The translations under genes and the position numbers were made by a program. DNA of 64,000 nucleotides from Oasisia sp. SBJ-2009 (lineage: Eukaryota; Annelida; Polychaeta; Sabellida; Siboglinidae): positions 21,112,157-21,176,156 of the forward strand of contig OZ024858.1 in the NCBI GenBank assembly GCA_964017155.1, written 5' to 3'. The notes beneath the pieces are model-generated. The model ran no database searches. It was not told where the DNA came from and saw only the letters and a program-made list of their open reading frames with translations. This document shows, piece after piece, positions 28,571-43,900 of this stretch. The first letter of the stretch is position 1. Each line of letters begins with the position of its first letter.

Positions 28571-31500
28571 CATGATTTGTCTCCCTATAAATCACTGATG
28601 TACAAAGAATATTTTCTATTGAACGTTTCTAATACGAAAGTAGATACTGCATGTAACAGTTACTAGATTTTTATATTATATAGAAATGTCTGCAGTTGTA
28701 TATGTGTATGAACACACTTAAACTAACACATACCGTATGTTTGGTTACAGGGTGAACTGCGTTACAAGCTGATTGGAGTGTACCCTGCCTTGAGTTTCTT
28801 CTATATCAACCCCATCAGTGGCATGATTTACGTCATAAATGATCTGAAGACAGACAGCCTCAAGAGCAACAAATATACAGTGAGTAACACATTTATTGGT
28901 GTGTTAGGTATATTGGGGGTGTATACTAATTAGGGCATGTACCATTGAAAGAAAACATGGTATGTATGTGTATTTTATGAATCGTTCTACTGCCAGTGTG
29001 TGTCATGTAAATTAGGCAGTGTATTAAAATGTGTGAAGAACGTTAGAATGTGAGATGGGAATAACACAAGTTTTAATATGGCGTGAATGCTCCGGTTGTG
29101 ACTACACGTGTTTGCGTGTGTATTACTAACTACACGTGTTTGTGTGTGTATTACTAACTACACGTGTTTGCGTGTGTATTACTGACTATATGTGTTTGCG
29201 TGTGTATTACTGACTACACGTGTTTGCGTGTGTATTACTGACTACACGTTGCGTGTGTATTACTGACTACACGTGTTTGCGTGTGTATTACTGGCTACAC
29301 ATGTTTGCGTGTGTATTACTGACTACACGTGTTTGCGTGTGTATTACTGACTACACGTGTTTGCGTGTGTATTACTGGCTACACGTGTTTGCGTGTGTAT
29401 TACTGACTACACGTGTTTGCGTGTGTATTACTGGCTACACATGTTTGCGTGTGTATTACTGACTACACGTGTTTGCGTGTGTATTACTGACTACATGTGT
29501 TTGCGTGTGTGTTACTCAGCTGCGAGTGGCTGCCTATGACACGGCCTACCCAAGCCATACGACCACCAGCGACATTGTCATCAATGTGGTACGCAATGCC
29601 AACCCACCTCACTTCCTCAAGGAGAACTACATCGAGACCATCACGGAGAAGTTCCCCATCGGAGACAACATTCTCCAGGTCAAGGCCAAGGACGATGATG
29701 GGGTAAGTTTGTGTCACTGTAAGGCAGTGTGACTATCTCAATAGTTCTCTGACCAGTCGTCCATTAGCCTTGAGACGTTCTGTTGGTGGATTAATCCAAA
29801 GAACGAGTGTTTTATCATGCGTCATGCAGCAGAATATCTCAGACAGTCTGCTTTTTCTCAACAGCAGCACTTATTTTGTGTTTGCTTAACATGTAGACAA
29901 TCCCAGAGACTTTCTTACCAATCATATGCGAGTGTATTGAGGGTTTTTTGGTGATCTTACTTATTTGTAGGCATAATGTCTTGTCTTGCCTTGTTTGAGC
30001 ACCGGGCAACACTCCTGGTGGAGTCAGACGGTCAAGGTTGGGTGCACATACTTGATAGGTTATCTAAAATGTTATCGCTCAGGAATATTGACAATTGCAT
30101 CTGGTAGGGAATTCCAGTCTCTTATTGTTCGGGGGAGATATGAAATGTATTGTCCATTCTAGGAGTATCAGATGTTTTCTAAGAAATTTCATTTTCTGGG
30201 TTAAAGCGTGGACTGAATTATCAAATGACTACCTGTTGGAGTGATTCTTGTTTATGTAGGGACTGAATTAAGACATGTAATTTCTTAATTAAACTAAAGC
30301 AGAGACAAATTCAATTACTGTTGTGCATTTGAATGTGGATTACCGTCTTTTTTTTGCAGGATACAGTGAGGTATTCACTGAAAGGTACAGAGCTTGTACG
30401 TAGACATTTCTACCTGAATCCAGATGATGGTGTCCTCACATTGAGGAAATCTCTCCTGTCGTCATCAGCAATGCAGTTCCAGGTACGACTAACTAATTCT
30501 ATAGTCTGTCATAACACCATACTACTAGTTGTTTAAGAATATATGTCACCATAACACTAACCTTGGAACCTTATGTCACTGTGTTGTGCTGTCACCATGA
30601 CTGTCTCAGGCTGCTTAGGTGACATCATCTCCAAACCACTCTGTTGTCTCATTTGTCTTAGCGTTTCAACCTTACGTTTCTGGCGTCAATTACCAGTGTT
30701 CACTGTGTAATAGTAGTAATTATTTAACATCCCATCCAAATAATTGATCTGGTGGTGGTAAATTAATTACTAATGTATAAACTATACATAAAAAAATTAT
30801 ACTTATATGGTAAAGTACGCAAGACATTCAGAAATTGTGCCTTCCTGAGAGTATTCCCACAGTCTGGACAATCCCTTCATGTCACATGACTGAGATGTTT
30901 CACTCTTCCTATATTGGTTGCACAAATTCAGTTAATGAAATCTGTTAAGAAATCAAAAGCTTGCGAAGTGCTGTGAATAAACCAGAGGACAGAAATGAGA
31001 CTACAGGACGTGATTGTTGTTACAGTTCACGGTGGAAGTGTCTGACCAGCGTGCCAACCCACGCACCAGCGAGGCGAGTGTCACCATCAACATCGGGCGA
31101 GACCAGCAGCCACCCCACTTCAACGGAGAACCCTTCCGCGTGTCAGTGTCCGAGAACAAGGCCGTCAATGAGACTGTTCTCATGATCACTGCCTCCGACC
31201 CTGACCCTCAGGTAATGACGGCTCACACTTACGACAGTTTCGCATTGTGTTGTTTGGCATTGTGTAATAGGCCATTCTGTCGTTTCAGGGTTGCATGATG
31301 CGAGATTGTGTGATTTAGTGAGAGTCATTCAGCTGTGCTTTTAGGCGCCATATCCATATGTACTGTGTTGGTGGACATTACGTCTTTAGATAGTGTCTAA
31401 TAGTCTATCTTTTGGCAGTGTGCTTGGCAGTGTTTCCTAGCTGTTTCCTTCTGTTAACTGACCACTTAGTCTGTAGATGTTGTGGTTAACACGTTGTATT

Positions 31501-34500
31501 GGAGTAGTCAGCCTCGGTCACGATGTCATCAGTGGTAATCCTCTTATTGTGTAGGCACTAGGGATGGGACGATTAATCGTGGTTCACGGTATTCGCGGTT
31601 TTAAGGCTCACGGTTCGGTGCACCGTCGTCAGTTTGTGTACCACGGTTTTTTTCGATTTTTATAAATGGCACATCGTCATCGCCTACTAACGCGCATAAT
31701 ACCATAAAAACAATAAATCGCCTGATGACGACCATTCATTTTGGCGATCTTTTACTTTCTGATCGAATTATGAAAACGACATCTAACAGCCGCTAGACTT
31801 TCCTCACATATCTTATAAAATTAAATCACTTACATTATTGAAACAAATAAAATTCACGAAACAAACTCACGCAAGAACTCGCCGGCAAGACATCATGGCG
31901 AACATGGCCACCGTCGATGGTTACGCGTAACTCTGTGATTACTGTAATATCCATATTATTGTGTATGATTAATGTTCAGAAACTTGTGTATGATTAAAGT
32001 TTAGAAACTTAGGCTAAGTTTTAGGTTAGTTTAGGATAAAACCGGAATCCAGATTTAGCGACACCGCGATAAAATATCGACGAAACGCCACGGTATTCTA
32101 CGGCCTTCGCGTAACAGTCGCCGGCGATGTCGACTTTAGTTTAGCATGATTTTGATTTGTGAATTTTATTCGTCATAGCAATTTAAATGATTTAATTTTA
32201 TGACCTAGCGTATGTATATGTAATATGAGTTATTAGAGAGGAAGTTTTGCGGCTGTAGGTCGTCGTTTTCATGATTAGATCAGAAAGTAAAACATCATTT
32301 TGCGGCGCTGGAAAGAATAACAAAACGGCGACCGCGGTGCGATTACCCAGACGCCGTGAGGTGGCAGCACTTTTTAGCCCCTCAGACCAAATTTGAAATA
32401 AATTAACTGAGAATAGTCTTTATATAAAATATTATTAAAAACGAGTCAAAATGAGGATACTCTTTATCAGATATTATAAAAAAAAACGATTCAAAAGTAA
32501 ACTTATACTGAAGCGTGTCACACATAAAATAAACATAATAAATATTTTTTTGTTTTTAATATGTTGTCTCATTTATTATTTTCTACTTTTTATTTTGTGT
32601 ATTTTACTTAGTGGTTGTAAGCGCCCCCTAGTGTTGATGTTAGTCATTGTAAGCGCCCCCTAGTGTTGAATGTTGCAAACCCCTCACAAGAGACCACCCA
32701 TCTTTTAAGACCGCTCCACTGATTTTGTGGGGGGACGGTCTTAAATGAGGGGTTCCACTGTACTGCACTTAAAATTGTTCATTAAAAATTGTGTGTGATA
32801 GGTGGCGTGGTTGTGAAAAGTATCGTGAATACATCGAACCGTGGGTCAAATATCGAAAATCGAACCGAAAATTTAAAATATGTATCGTCCCATCCCTAGT
32901 AGGCACTGTAACCTAGTGTTGTAGAAATTATTCTAAATATCAAATAAAGTATCTATCCCTATATTTATTAAATTTTTATTATAACGAATTGTAGGACATT
33001 TTATGTGATTTTTATTTTACTTATGTATTTATAGAGACCATGTATTTTAATTAGTAGCATTTTTAGTGGCATTTTATCATTTGTTTTTAAATTTCATGTA
33101 CATTACTAATTCATGTATAATCTTATAAGAAATAATATTATATTTTAGTGAACTCTCGATAACCCAAAGGCTTCCTTGTTTGCTTGCTGTCTGGAGCTTG
33201 GCTCTGGGCGGCAGCCTTGTTGTTATTGTCACTGATGTCTCCTAATGTGTCAACCGTCTTTCCACATGGACCTGTCACAGCTCAGCTGTCAGGGCATGTG
33301 ACAACAAGTGAGGTTATAAACCAATGAAATACACGTATTGAGACATGACCTTATTGAGACGACCCCTCACGTTGTTTCAGGGTAAGCTGCAGTATGAGGT
33401 GCGGGGTGTTGCCCCAGGGTCTGACTACTTCTACATTGAGAAAGATTCGGGCAAACTGAAGGTTCTGAAACCCCTGAACGTCGCAACTGCTGTCTCTTAC
33501 AAGGTGAGTGTCACATCACGTCATATCATGTCACGTCACGTCACGTCACGTCACGTCACGTCACGTCACGTCACGTCACGTCACCACAGTCACAGACACA
33601 CAGTCACCAGAACACTGCTGTGTCAAAGACTCACGGGGCAGTTGTTGTTAAACTTTGTGAGTGAAGATGGTATCATGGCATGTCACAGCAGCCTGATATT
33701 GGAATACAGACAGAAGTGCTTCCTGTCAGAAACCTCTTCCATTGACTGGGGTTTCGTAACATTAGCACAGTTGGATGCTTTAATAATGGGACATTTTTAA
33801 AGAGTCACATTTTCATACAGCCATTGACACTAATCATTAAGTTGTACCACCTTTGAAAATCATTAAAAAAATAGATAATTTTCATTTTACAAACTCATCC
33901 CAGGGTATCTTTTTCATAGGTGACATTATTAGGTGGCAGAGCTTCTTGGAACCATAATAACGCATTTGTCATTAATGTCACCAGTATCGTTGTGTTAATG
34001 TATGTTTATCTTCTGCTCAGTTGTTGATCGCCGCGTGGGACTCGGGCAATCCAAATGTTGTCATCACGACCATTGTGACACTCACCATGAAGCGCAATGA
34101 GTACGTGCCAGAGTTCAACCCTGACAACTACGAGGCGACGGTGTCAGAACATGACGCAGTCGGAACCAACGTGACACGTGTCACTGCAACAGACGCCGAC
34201 TTATCGGTGGGTGTCACATGAAACTATTATACAGTTAAGATTTGTTAATTTATTGCAGCAAATATAAGAGAGTTACTAATAATGACGATGTATAACGTAT
34301 AGCACAGTGAATCCAATTGTATTGTCATTTGGCCTTTTGTGGATATAAAGTTCTAAATATTTCAGTACTTAAATAGAAAACAAACAAAAGATGTTCCAGG
34401 CAATTTGAAATGGAACACTGCGCATGGCTAGTGAAGGGCCAAATTTATTGGTATTGCCAATAGTGAAGAAGTAAAACATTGGGTTATGCCATTCGTTTCA

Positions 34501-37500
34501 GGGTCCAAAGAGCCATATCACATATGACTTGGTTGGTGACGATGCCAGCCCACGTTACTTCTTCGTTCACCCAAGCAGCGGTGATGTCATGATCAGTCGT
34601 TCTCTCACAGTCGACTCAGACCGCACCTCTATCTACAAGGTAGGCCGCCACCCACTCACATGGTCTGCTCTGCTTATATCCTAACCAAATCAAATCAAAT
34701 CAAATTTTATTTCGTAACAACAACAAGAATACATTAGACATTTACATGAACAATCAAAATAAAAAAGTATTGTTACGTGGTGGTCACATGGCACATAATG
34801 TGCCGTCTTGCTGTGACCCAAAAACATAACTTATAAAGTACAGATACCTATATACTTATACACGTAAAATCACGAAATCGCTGTTCTCAATATAATTTAT
34901 TTGACAATGTAATTTATTTGACAACGGCCTGGGGAATGTTTAAAAAAATTGATTATCTTTTGTAAATCCAAACAGTTTGTCTTTTTAAATAAACGATTTT
35001 AGTTACACTCTACACATCTGGGATTTAGGCAATGCACATGGTTATGGTAGCTAGATAGATAGTGTTTAGATATCACAGATTTGAATTTGTTGGGTTTTGA
35101 GATTTTGAATCTTATAATCAAGTTTATTCCATTGTTTTGTAAAATGATGTAAAGGTAACTTAGAAGAAAAATTTTAATTAGTAAGATCATTCTAAATAAA
35201 CAACACGATATAAGTGTAATATATAACATATGTGTATATTAGAAATGATTTGTTTTTAATTACTTTAAAATTTATTCTAATCACCGCAATCAAAATACAG
35301 GTAAATTCATTTACATAATACTTTAACTACAATGACCTGAACAACAATGTGCGGTCATCAGTGGGCTGTTATAAGGCTGACAGGCACCTGTCATGTGATT
35401 TCTGTTCATGTCATGTGACCGACATTCATGTCATGTGACAGCTGCGAGTCCTGGCAAGGGACCAGGGAAGTCCTCAGCAGACGGCGACAGCGACTGTGAC
35501 TGTGATTGTGAACAGGAACAAGTACTCGCCCCAGTTTGAGGCACGTGGCTACGCTGTTACCATCGCAGAGACCTACACACCCAGTGTTACTGTGCTTAGA
35601 GTGCATGCCACAGATGCTGACGCAGAGGTAAACCAACTCCTCGTTTAGACCACTTTGGGGATAGAAACACCATTCTGTTTAAAAACAGATCTAAAGAAAT
35701 CCAGATGACTTACAAAAACGGTTATGCACAGAATGTTAATATCGTTTATTATCTATTTAGTGGCATGTAAACTGATTAAATTACCATAGGGGTTTCGGGG
35801 TTCTATTCATTGAAAATTTTGCTATTTGTTTTGATTATTTTAACTTCCTCCCGCACTGAAAATGTTTTTAACAAAAAAATCATTAAATATCCTTCGTTTC
35901 AGTGTAATCACTTCATACAATACATTGTTGGTGAAATTTATCAGCTTTTAAAAAAAATAGCTTTCTCGTTTCCGGTAATCCCTTTAGCTACACAGTTTTT
36001 CATAATCTACAATTTGTAATTTGTTATTCCTGCCAAATGCTTTTTGTGTCATTAATTAATCACATTCACCAGGTTGTGATTTATTGAATTTATACCTTGA
36101 ACAATTGTCTGTTATTATGGTTTGTTGTTGTTTATCGCAAACTACAATAATTTTGTTAAGTGATTGTGAAGTTTTGCTTTTTGAAAAATCGGTTCATCAC
36201 TTTCTGTGATGTCTGATCAATAGGTGTAATTTTGTTGCATGTCTATTCTGTCATATTTAACACGTTTGCAGTAATGCTTTGGTTGTTGCTTCTTGGAGGA
36301 GTGATCACAAAAGAGGTTGTTGCTTCTCGGAGAAGTGATCACAAAAGAGGTTGTTGCTTCTCGGAGAAGTGATCACAAGAGAGGTTGTTGCTTCTCGGAG
36401 AAGTGATCACAAGAGAGGTTGTTGCTTCTCGGAGAAGTGATCACAAGAGAGGTTGTTGCTTCTCGGAGAAGTGATCACAAGAGAGGTTGTTGCTTCTCGG
36501 AGAAGTGATCACAAGAGAGGTTGTTGCTTCTCGGAGAAGTGATCACAAGAGAGGTTGTTGCTTCTCGGAGAAGTGATCACAAGAGAGGTTGTTGCTTCTC
36601 GGAGAAGTGATCACAAGAGCTAGAGGACTTGTAATGTTGTCAACTTGTCATTATGTTGCATGTTATGATGTGTGTCGACAGGGACCCAACAAGATGATTC
36701 GCTACAAGATCCTCGAGCAAACAGCGTCATCCACCAACAAGACCTTCTTCATTATCAACCCCACTACTGGGGCGATAGCCCTACGCAGATCACTGGTAGA
36801 CAATAACCTCAAGAAGTATGTGGTAAGTACCTGGAGTGTGTGATGAGACACCAGTCTGGGGTGTTGTACACACAAACGTGGCCACGGTATTCGGAAGCTT
36901 GCTTTTAAGAGTTGTCGTTCCATGCACTCAGAAGTCCCACAACTGGGTGCACATTTACCCCATCTGTGGGGTCTTGTTCCCCTGGCACAGACACTAGTTA
37001 GATGTGACCAACAGATTGTTGTCTCTTCTGTAATGGTAAGGCCTAATTTTACCCACCCCTGTGCCAAAATTTCAACGCAGCTGTGGGTAAGAAGTTCAAA
37101 TTGTGGCCCCATTGACCAACAACCCAGCACCCCCACCCAACCACTGCTCCCCGTGACAAACTGTTCAGTGAATCTACGGCAGGGGTTTTCCATGTCCCTG
37201 AGGGATCTTTTATATCTCCTGGCAGAGTCGCTGGATAGAAGGAACCAGTTGTGGTTGACAGCTTTCAGTGTCTCTTCTGAAAGTCACTGGCAGTGTAGGA
37301 TGAGTGGAGTTGTCACGGTTTGAACACAGCCATTCAGCCTTAATCCTTGTAAAGAGATCTACAAGGAAGACCTCTAAATTAGCAGTGTTTCTTGCATGTT
37401 GTCTCAAGATTTCTCTGCTGACAGATCTAACACATGTGTTCTGAGTATTCAGCCGTCTTGACACAATTGTCACCAACATGACATGTGCACGTTGCGTTGA

Positions 37501-40500
37501 CAGATGACGGTGCAGGCGAGTGACGGGGGCGTGCCTCCCCGCAGTCATGAGGTCACGGTGACAGTGACCATCGAAATAGACAAGAACATGCCTGAGTTTA
37601 AGCAGGCTGGCTATGCGGCAGAGATGACAGAGGATCAATCCGTTGGGTCAACTGTCATCACAGTGTCGGCCTCGGATGAAGACGTAAGTGTCACCGTAGG
37701 CTCAGTGTATATATTAGCCACGTACAGAGAGAGGGGGTGGGGAGGAAGGAGATATAGAGGGGGTGAGGGGGATATGAAGAAAAGAGGAGAGAGGGGAGAT
37801 GGGGAGGAAGGAGATATAGGGGGAGTGAGGGGGATATGAAGAAAAGAGGAGAGAGAGGAGATGGGGAGGAAGGAGATATAGGGGGAGTGAGGGGGAAATG
37901 AAGAAGAGAGGAGAGAGAGGAGATGGGGAGGAAGGAGATATAGGGGGAGTCAGGGGGATATGAAGAAAAGAGGAGAGAGGAGATGGGGAGGAAGGAGATA
38001 TAGGGGGAGTCAGGGGATATGAAGAAAAGAGGAGAGAGGAGATGGGGAGGAAGGAAATATAGGCGGAGTGAGGGGGATATGAAGAAAAGAGGAGAGAGAG
38101 GAGATGGGGAGGGAGAGAAACGATATAGGGGGAGATGATGGAGGGAGGGAGGATTATGAGTAGGAAGAGAGGAAGGAGGGAGGTAGTAAATTGGGACACA
38201 TGAGAGAGGCAAATGGAGATGTGTAAGAAGGGGTGTGTGGAGAGCATAGGAGAGAGGTGAGAGAGTACAGAGAGACAGAGAGAGAGAGGATAGAGGGGAA
38301 AGAAAGAGTGGTGGGAATGAGAGGTCAAACTACTGTTAGACATAACTACAGGCAGACACAGGCGCATGCATGCTTGCATACAGGCAGACAGACAAGCTTG
38401 AATATTATAGTATTTATACAGCCAAACAGAGGCAGACTTGGAGATGGAGTTGACAAAGTGGTTGTGTTGCAGTGTGCCGTCAAGTATGACATTGTGGGAG
38501 ATGGTCGTGCTGTCGAGTTGTTCCGCATCAATGAAGACACTGGCGTGATCACACTCACCCAGCCTTTCACCATTGATGACGCCATATTGTACAAGGTATG
38601 ACATCTGTAACACACAGCATCTGTGTCATGAATGCATTCAGTCAGTTTCATCTTGTGCATTGTGGAAATAACAAGTTATTGGGAGTGTCGGCTGTGTACA
38701 TTTGTGTACATATTTTATGAATGATAAATTAGACATCTTTCATGGTAAAGGTTACACATCTTGTGTCATAAACACAACATATTTTCACCTGTGTTACATC
38801 TTCACTTTCATGTCCCATTGTGTTATGTAAATAGCTCTCGTATCTTTGCTCAGGTGTCTCACTGTCATCTGGATGTGTTGTGGCTTCATTCTGGTGGCAA
38901 TGTGGCATCTAGATGTGTCATGTCTTTACTGTGATGTCCCTCTGTGTCATCTAGACATGACGTATCTTTACTCTGGTGTCCTCTCTGTCATCTAGACATG
39001 ACGTATCTTTACTCTGATGTCCCTCTGTGTCATCTAGACATGACGTATCTTTACTCTGATGTCCCTCTGTGTCATCTAGACATGACATATCTTTACTCTG
39101 GTGTCCTCTGCGTCATCTAGACATGACATATCTTTACGCTGGTGTCCTCTGCGTCATCTAGACATGACATATCTTTACTCTGGTGTCCTCTCTGTCATCT
39201 AGAAATGACATATCTTTACTCTGGTGCCCTCTGCGTCATCTAGACATGACATATCTTTACTCTGGTGTCCTCTGTGTCATCTAGACATGACATATCTCTA
39301 CTCTGGTGTCCTCTGCGTCATCTAGACATGACATATCTCTACTCTGGTGTCCTCTGCGTCATCTAGACATGACATATCTTTACTCTGGTGTCCTCTGCGT
39401 CATCTAGACATGACGTATCTTTACTCTGGTGTCCTCTGCGTCATCTAGACATGACATATCTTTACTCTGGTGTCCTCTGCGTCATCTAGACATGACATAT
39501 CTTTACTCTGGTGTCCTCTGCGTCATCTAGACATGACATATCTTTACTCTGGTGTCCTCTGTGTCATCTAGACATGACATATCTTTACTCTGGTGTCCTC
39601 TGCGTCATCTAGACATGACATATCTTTACTCTGGTGTCCTCTGCGTCATCTAGACATGACATATCTTTACTCTGGTGTCCTCTGCGTCATCTAGACATGA
39701 CATATCTTTACTCTGGTGTCCTCTGCGTCATCTAGACATGACATATCTTTACTCTGGTGTCCTCTGCGTCATCTAGACATGACATATCTTTACTCTGGTG
39801 TCCTCTGCGTCATCTAGACATGACATATCTTTACTCTGGTGTCCTCTGCGTCATCTAGACATGACATATCTTTACTCTGGTGTCCTCTGCGTCATCTAGA
39901 CATGACATATCTTTACTCTGGTGTCCTGTGCGTCATCTAGACATGACATATCTTTACTCTGGTGTCCTGTGCGTCATCTAGACATGACATATCTTTACTC
40001 TGGTGTCCTCTGTGTCATCTAGACATGACATATCTTTACTCTGGTGTCCTCTGTGTCATCTAGACATGACATATCTTTACTCTGGTGTCCTCTCTGTCAT
40101 CTAGACATGACATATCTTTACTCTGGTGTCCTCTGTGTCATCTAGACATGACATATCTTTACTCTGGTGTCCTCTGTGTCATCTAGACATGACATATCTT
40201 TACTCTGGTGTCCTCTGTGTCATCTAGACGTGACGTATCTTTACTCTGGTGTCCTCTGTGTCATCTAGACATGACATATCTTTACTCTGGTGTCCTCTGT
40301 GTCATCTAGACATGACATATCTTTACTCTGGTGTCCTCTCTGTCATCTAGACAAGACATATCTTTACTCTGGTGTCCTCTCTGTCATCTAGATCCGGGTT
40401 GTCACCTACGACTCATGCAATCCGATGCAGAAGCGAGTAGCAGTAGTGCAGGTGACAGTGAAGCGTAATGCCAACGCGCCAAGCTTCACGCGGTCAGAGT

Positions 40501-40899
40501 ACCCAGTGAACATCCACGAGAAACAGCCACTGCATGATGTCATTCTCCAGATGACTGCCACAGACCCAGACAAGGTCAGTCAAGGTCAAACTCATAATTA
40601 CACTTGAGTAAAATTCAAGATTCTCCTCACACATTTATTTAAGTTAGCGTACATCCAATGAGGAACTGTTCTGTGTGACACTCATGATAATGTATTTTAT
40701 GAATCATTACTTTTATTAGTATTATTTTTTAACTAATTATTATTATTATATAATTGTTTTAAATATTAACTTAAATTTTTATTAGTATTTAATTGTATAA
40801 TAATTATGTTTTACTTTTTAAATTAATCTTATCTATTTATATTTACGCAATCTTAGAAACAATATCCTATATCATAATTATTTGCCATACACATGTATG

Positions 40900-40948
<49 letters not shown>

Positions 40949-43900
40949 AAAAATATATATATATATATTCTAACTCTGTTAATTTTTATTAATTCATTTT
41001 CATTTTTTATTATAACATATACCATGCTATACATTTTTGGGTATGATTCTATGTAAGTTCTATTGTAATGTGTGTACGCGCCTATGAATGGGCGGGTCCC
41101 AGAGATATGGCGCTTTACAAATGCTTGTAATAATAATAATAACTATTCAGAACTCAGTTGTTGTTTTCCAAATTCCTGTTTCCACAGCTGTTTAATGAAT
41201 AATTAATTTAGGCACGTCTGAGTGAACTTTGTTGCGATGTTCGATGTTGTACAAGTGTACTATATGCCTGCATGTACTGACACGACAGGGCAATGCCGGC
41301 AAGATCGAGTACAGTTTTGACCTGGAATCGTCCACTCCCACGGACATTGACCGGTGGTTCTACATCAATGCTGCCACTGGCAACATCAGCATCGTTGGTC
41401 AACTTGACCAGGACACTCGCCTTACCTACACGGTAAGTCAGTTGATTATATCATGTACAAAACATTATGTTCAGTGATTCCTCTGCAGTCATTAAAGGCT
41501 TTGTACAAAGAGTGAGGTTTTGTTGTAAAATTATGTTGTATAGAATAAACTATATTCTGTATTTTTCAACCCATCTTTGGATGTCAGTTCACTTAAGCCT
41601 TCTTTCATAATATTTTGTTGTCACATGTAACATGGTGATCAAAATTTCCATTTCATCTGGTGGATTCATTATAACTACTGGAAAGGACCTGGACACCTAT
41701 GCTAATCGGACAAGTTTTCTGGCAGGAATTTGCATTTTGACATCAATTTTGATGTCAAACAAGTAAAGGAAGAATATAACAAATATATTTATTGTAATTT
41801 GTTCAGCATACCAGTTGATTATTTAGATTTTTCATTTATAAAACCGCAATGTTTAAATGTAGTTTGGATGAGTTGTTGCCTAATGTGGCTAGGTGAAAAT
41901 AACATCTCCGGGCTAAGATGTGATGAGACATCTGAGTGAGATATCAGACACAAACAGTGTCACTTTTGTCTCTAGTGTTGTGTTTCTTCAATAATATGAA
42001 CTGTTGTCCACAGCTCTCAGTTCTGGCTCAAGACAGTGGCATACCACCAATGGGTGACAAGGTCAGCGTACTGGTGAAGGTCGCCCGCAACCTGAACGCT
42101 CCGCATTTCAATCAGAGTCTATACAATGTATCTGCGTTGGAGACAGCCCAGCCCAACTCAGTCATTGCTCGGCCCAAGATCACCGACAAGGACGGGGTAA
42201 GATTGAATGTTCTACTTAAATTTACCAGATTTTGTAGTCATGTCAACATTATGGGTGCTTTCTAAACGGTAGATGTTCTGCTTTGGTTGATATCTTGTTG
42301 CTAGATGTGTTGGCTAGTGATGTCATGCTATGTTGAAAAAGACAAAAGACTTATCTAGGGGAAATTGTAGCAATCACAAAATAAAATAAGCGGTATTCTG
42401 TAATTATTTTGGTTTGTTTACTAATGTTAAGAGTTTGCAGTGGCACTGCCTGATGTATAAATGCCAACATGTTTGAGTTGTTTTGTTTCACATAGAATAA
42501 GTTTGTTCACTTAAGATGGATGAATTGTTGTAGGATGAGTACACAGTGTTGATGTCTGGCTCCCGGGAGGTGATGCGGTTGTTTGCAGTAAACCCCTCTG
42601 ATGGTGCGATCAGAGTCAAGAGTGACCTCAGTGCTGACACGCAGCTGTCATATACAGTAAGTGTCACCAATATGGACGGACGGACGGACGGACGGACGGA
42701 CGGACGGACGGACGGACGGACGGACGGACGGACGGACGGACGGACGGACGGACGGACGTGTATATATATATTATATATATATATATACACACACACATAT
42801 ATATATATATTAACCCTTCACTAACCAGCTGGCCACAAGAGTCCGATCTGCCCATTTCCCCAACCGTCAACATATACAGCTGGCGCCACCTTCTGGACAG
42901 TTGTGTGATGTGTTGTTGGATTCTTTAGTGTATCTGCCGTCCTCTAGGGCTGTTTGACATGTTTTTTGTGGGACGTATTTTTGCATGGGCACTGTTTGAA
43001 AATATCATCTAACAAAGAACTCATAGGTTTACATACCACTGTGGTCAAGCTCACTCAAAAGCATTGCATTACATTTTGTAGGTTTAGTTTGAAGTATGTT
43101 ATTATATTGTTTTGTAAGAAATTTACTTTGGAGAATAATATTTGAAACCTTCAATGTTTTGACTCGTCAGCTATGGGTCGAAACGTCGTACATTTCAAAT
43201 ATTATGCAGAACATTTGTTACAAAACAACCAAATCTGGGAACTATCAACAGTATAATCCATATTGAATAGCACTGTTAGGACAGAATTCGTGTACCTTTA
43301 ACATAAACACAACTTGCGGCATCAGGAAATGAAATGTAACAAATTCATATTTCACAAATTAGATTTATTCGCATCATGATTAGTTGTAAAAAATTCATCA
43401 TTTCAAAAAGTGTTATACTGTTGAATAGTTATATGTTAGAGTCCTAGACCATTTTTGCCTACATAAATTAGATTCGAGTCCTAGACCATTTTTGCCAATT
43501 TAAATTAGATAACAAAATTAAACATTCATTTGTTTATTGTTATAAAAGGTTTTTTTCTTCAATAAATGTCACAATGTCTTTTTTTATTAAATGATGTATG
43601 GTTACACACATAAATAGTGTTGTCACACCTTCTACTGCCCTGTTCAGATGCTTCATATATGAAATTAAGATGTTATAAGGGTAATCATGATAAGTATCGT
43701 ACTTCTTTTACCTTTTTTCAACAATTTGTATTGTATGCACTGTATTCATAATTTAGTAGTAGTAGTTGTTGTTGAAATAAATTTCAGTTCAATTAAATTC
43801 AATGGTGATTGCTGCGGGATTGTAATACAATGACTTGATGGCTATGATGGTGATGTGTAGTACGTAGGCTGACATGTGGTTGTGTGTTGTAGCTGTACCT

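Noticed and set aside
35810..36019. 69-codon open frame in intron e35/e36
   Set aside because: AT-rich, low complexity, no domain, and no support as an exon in the cadherin phase pattern.
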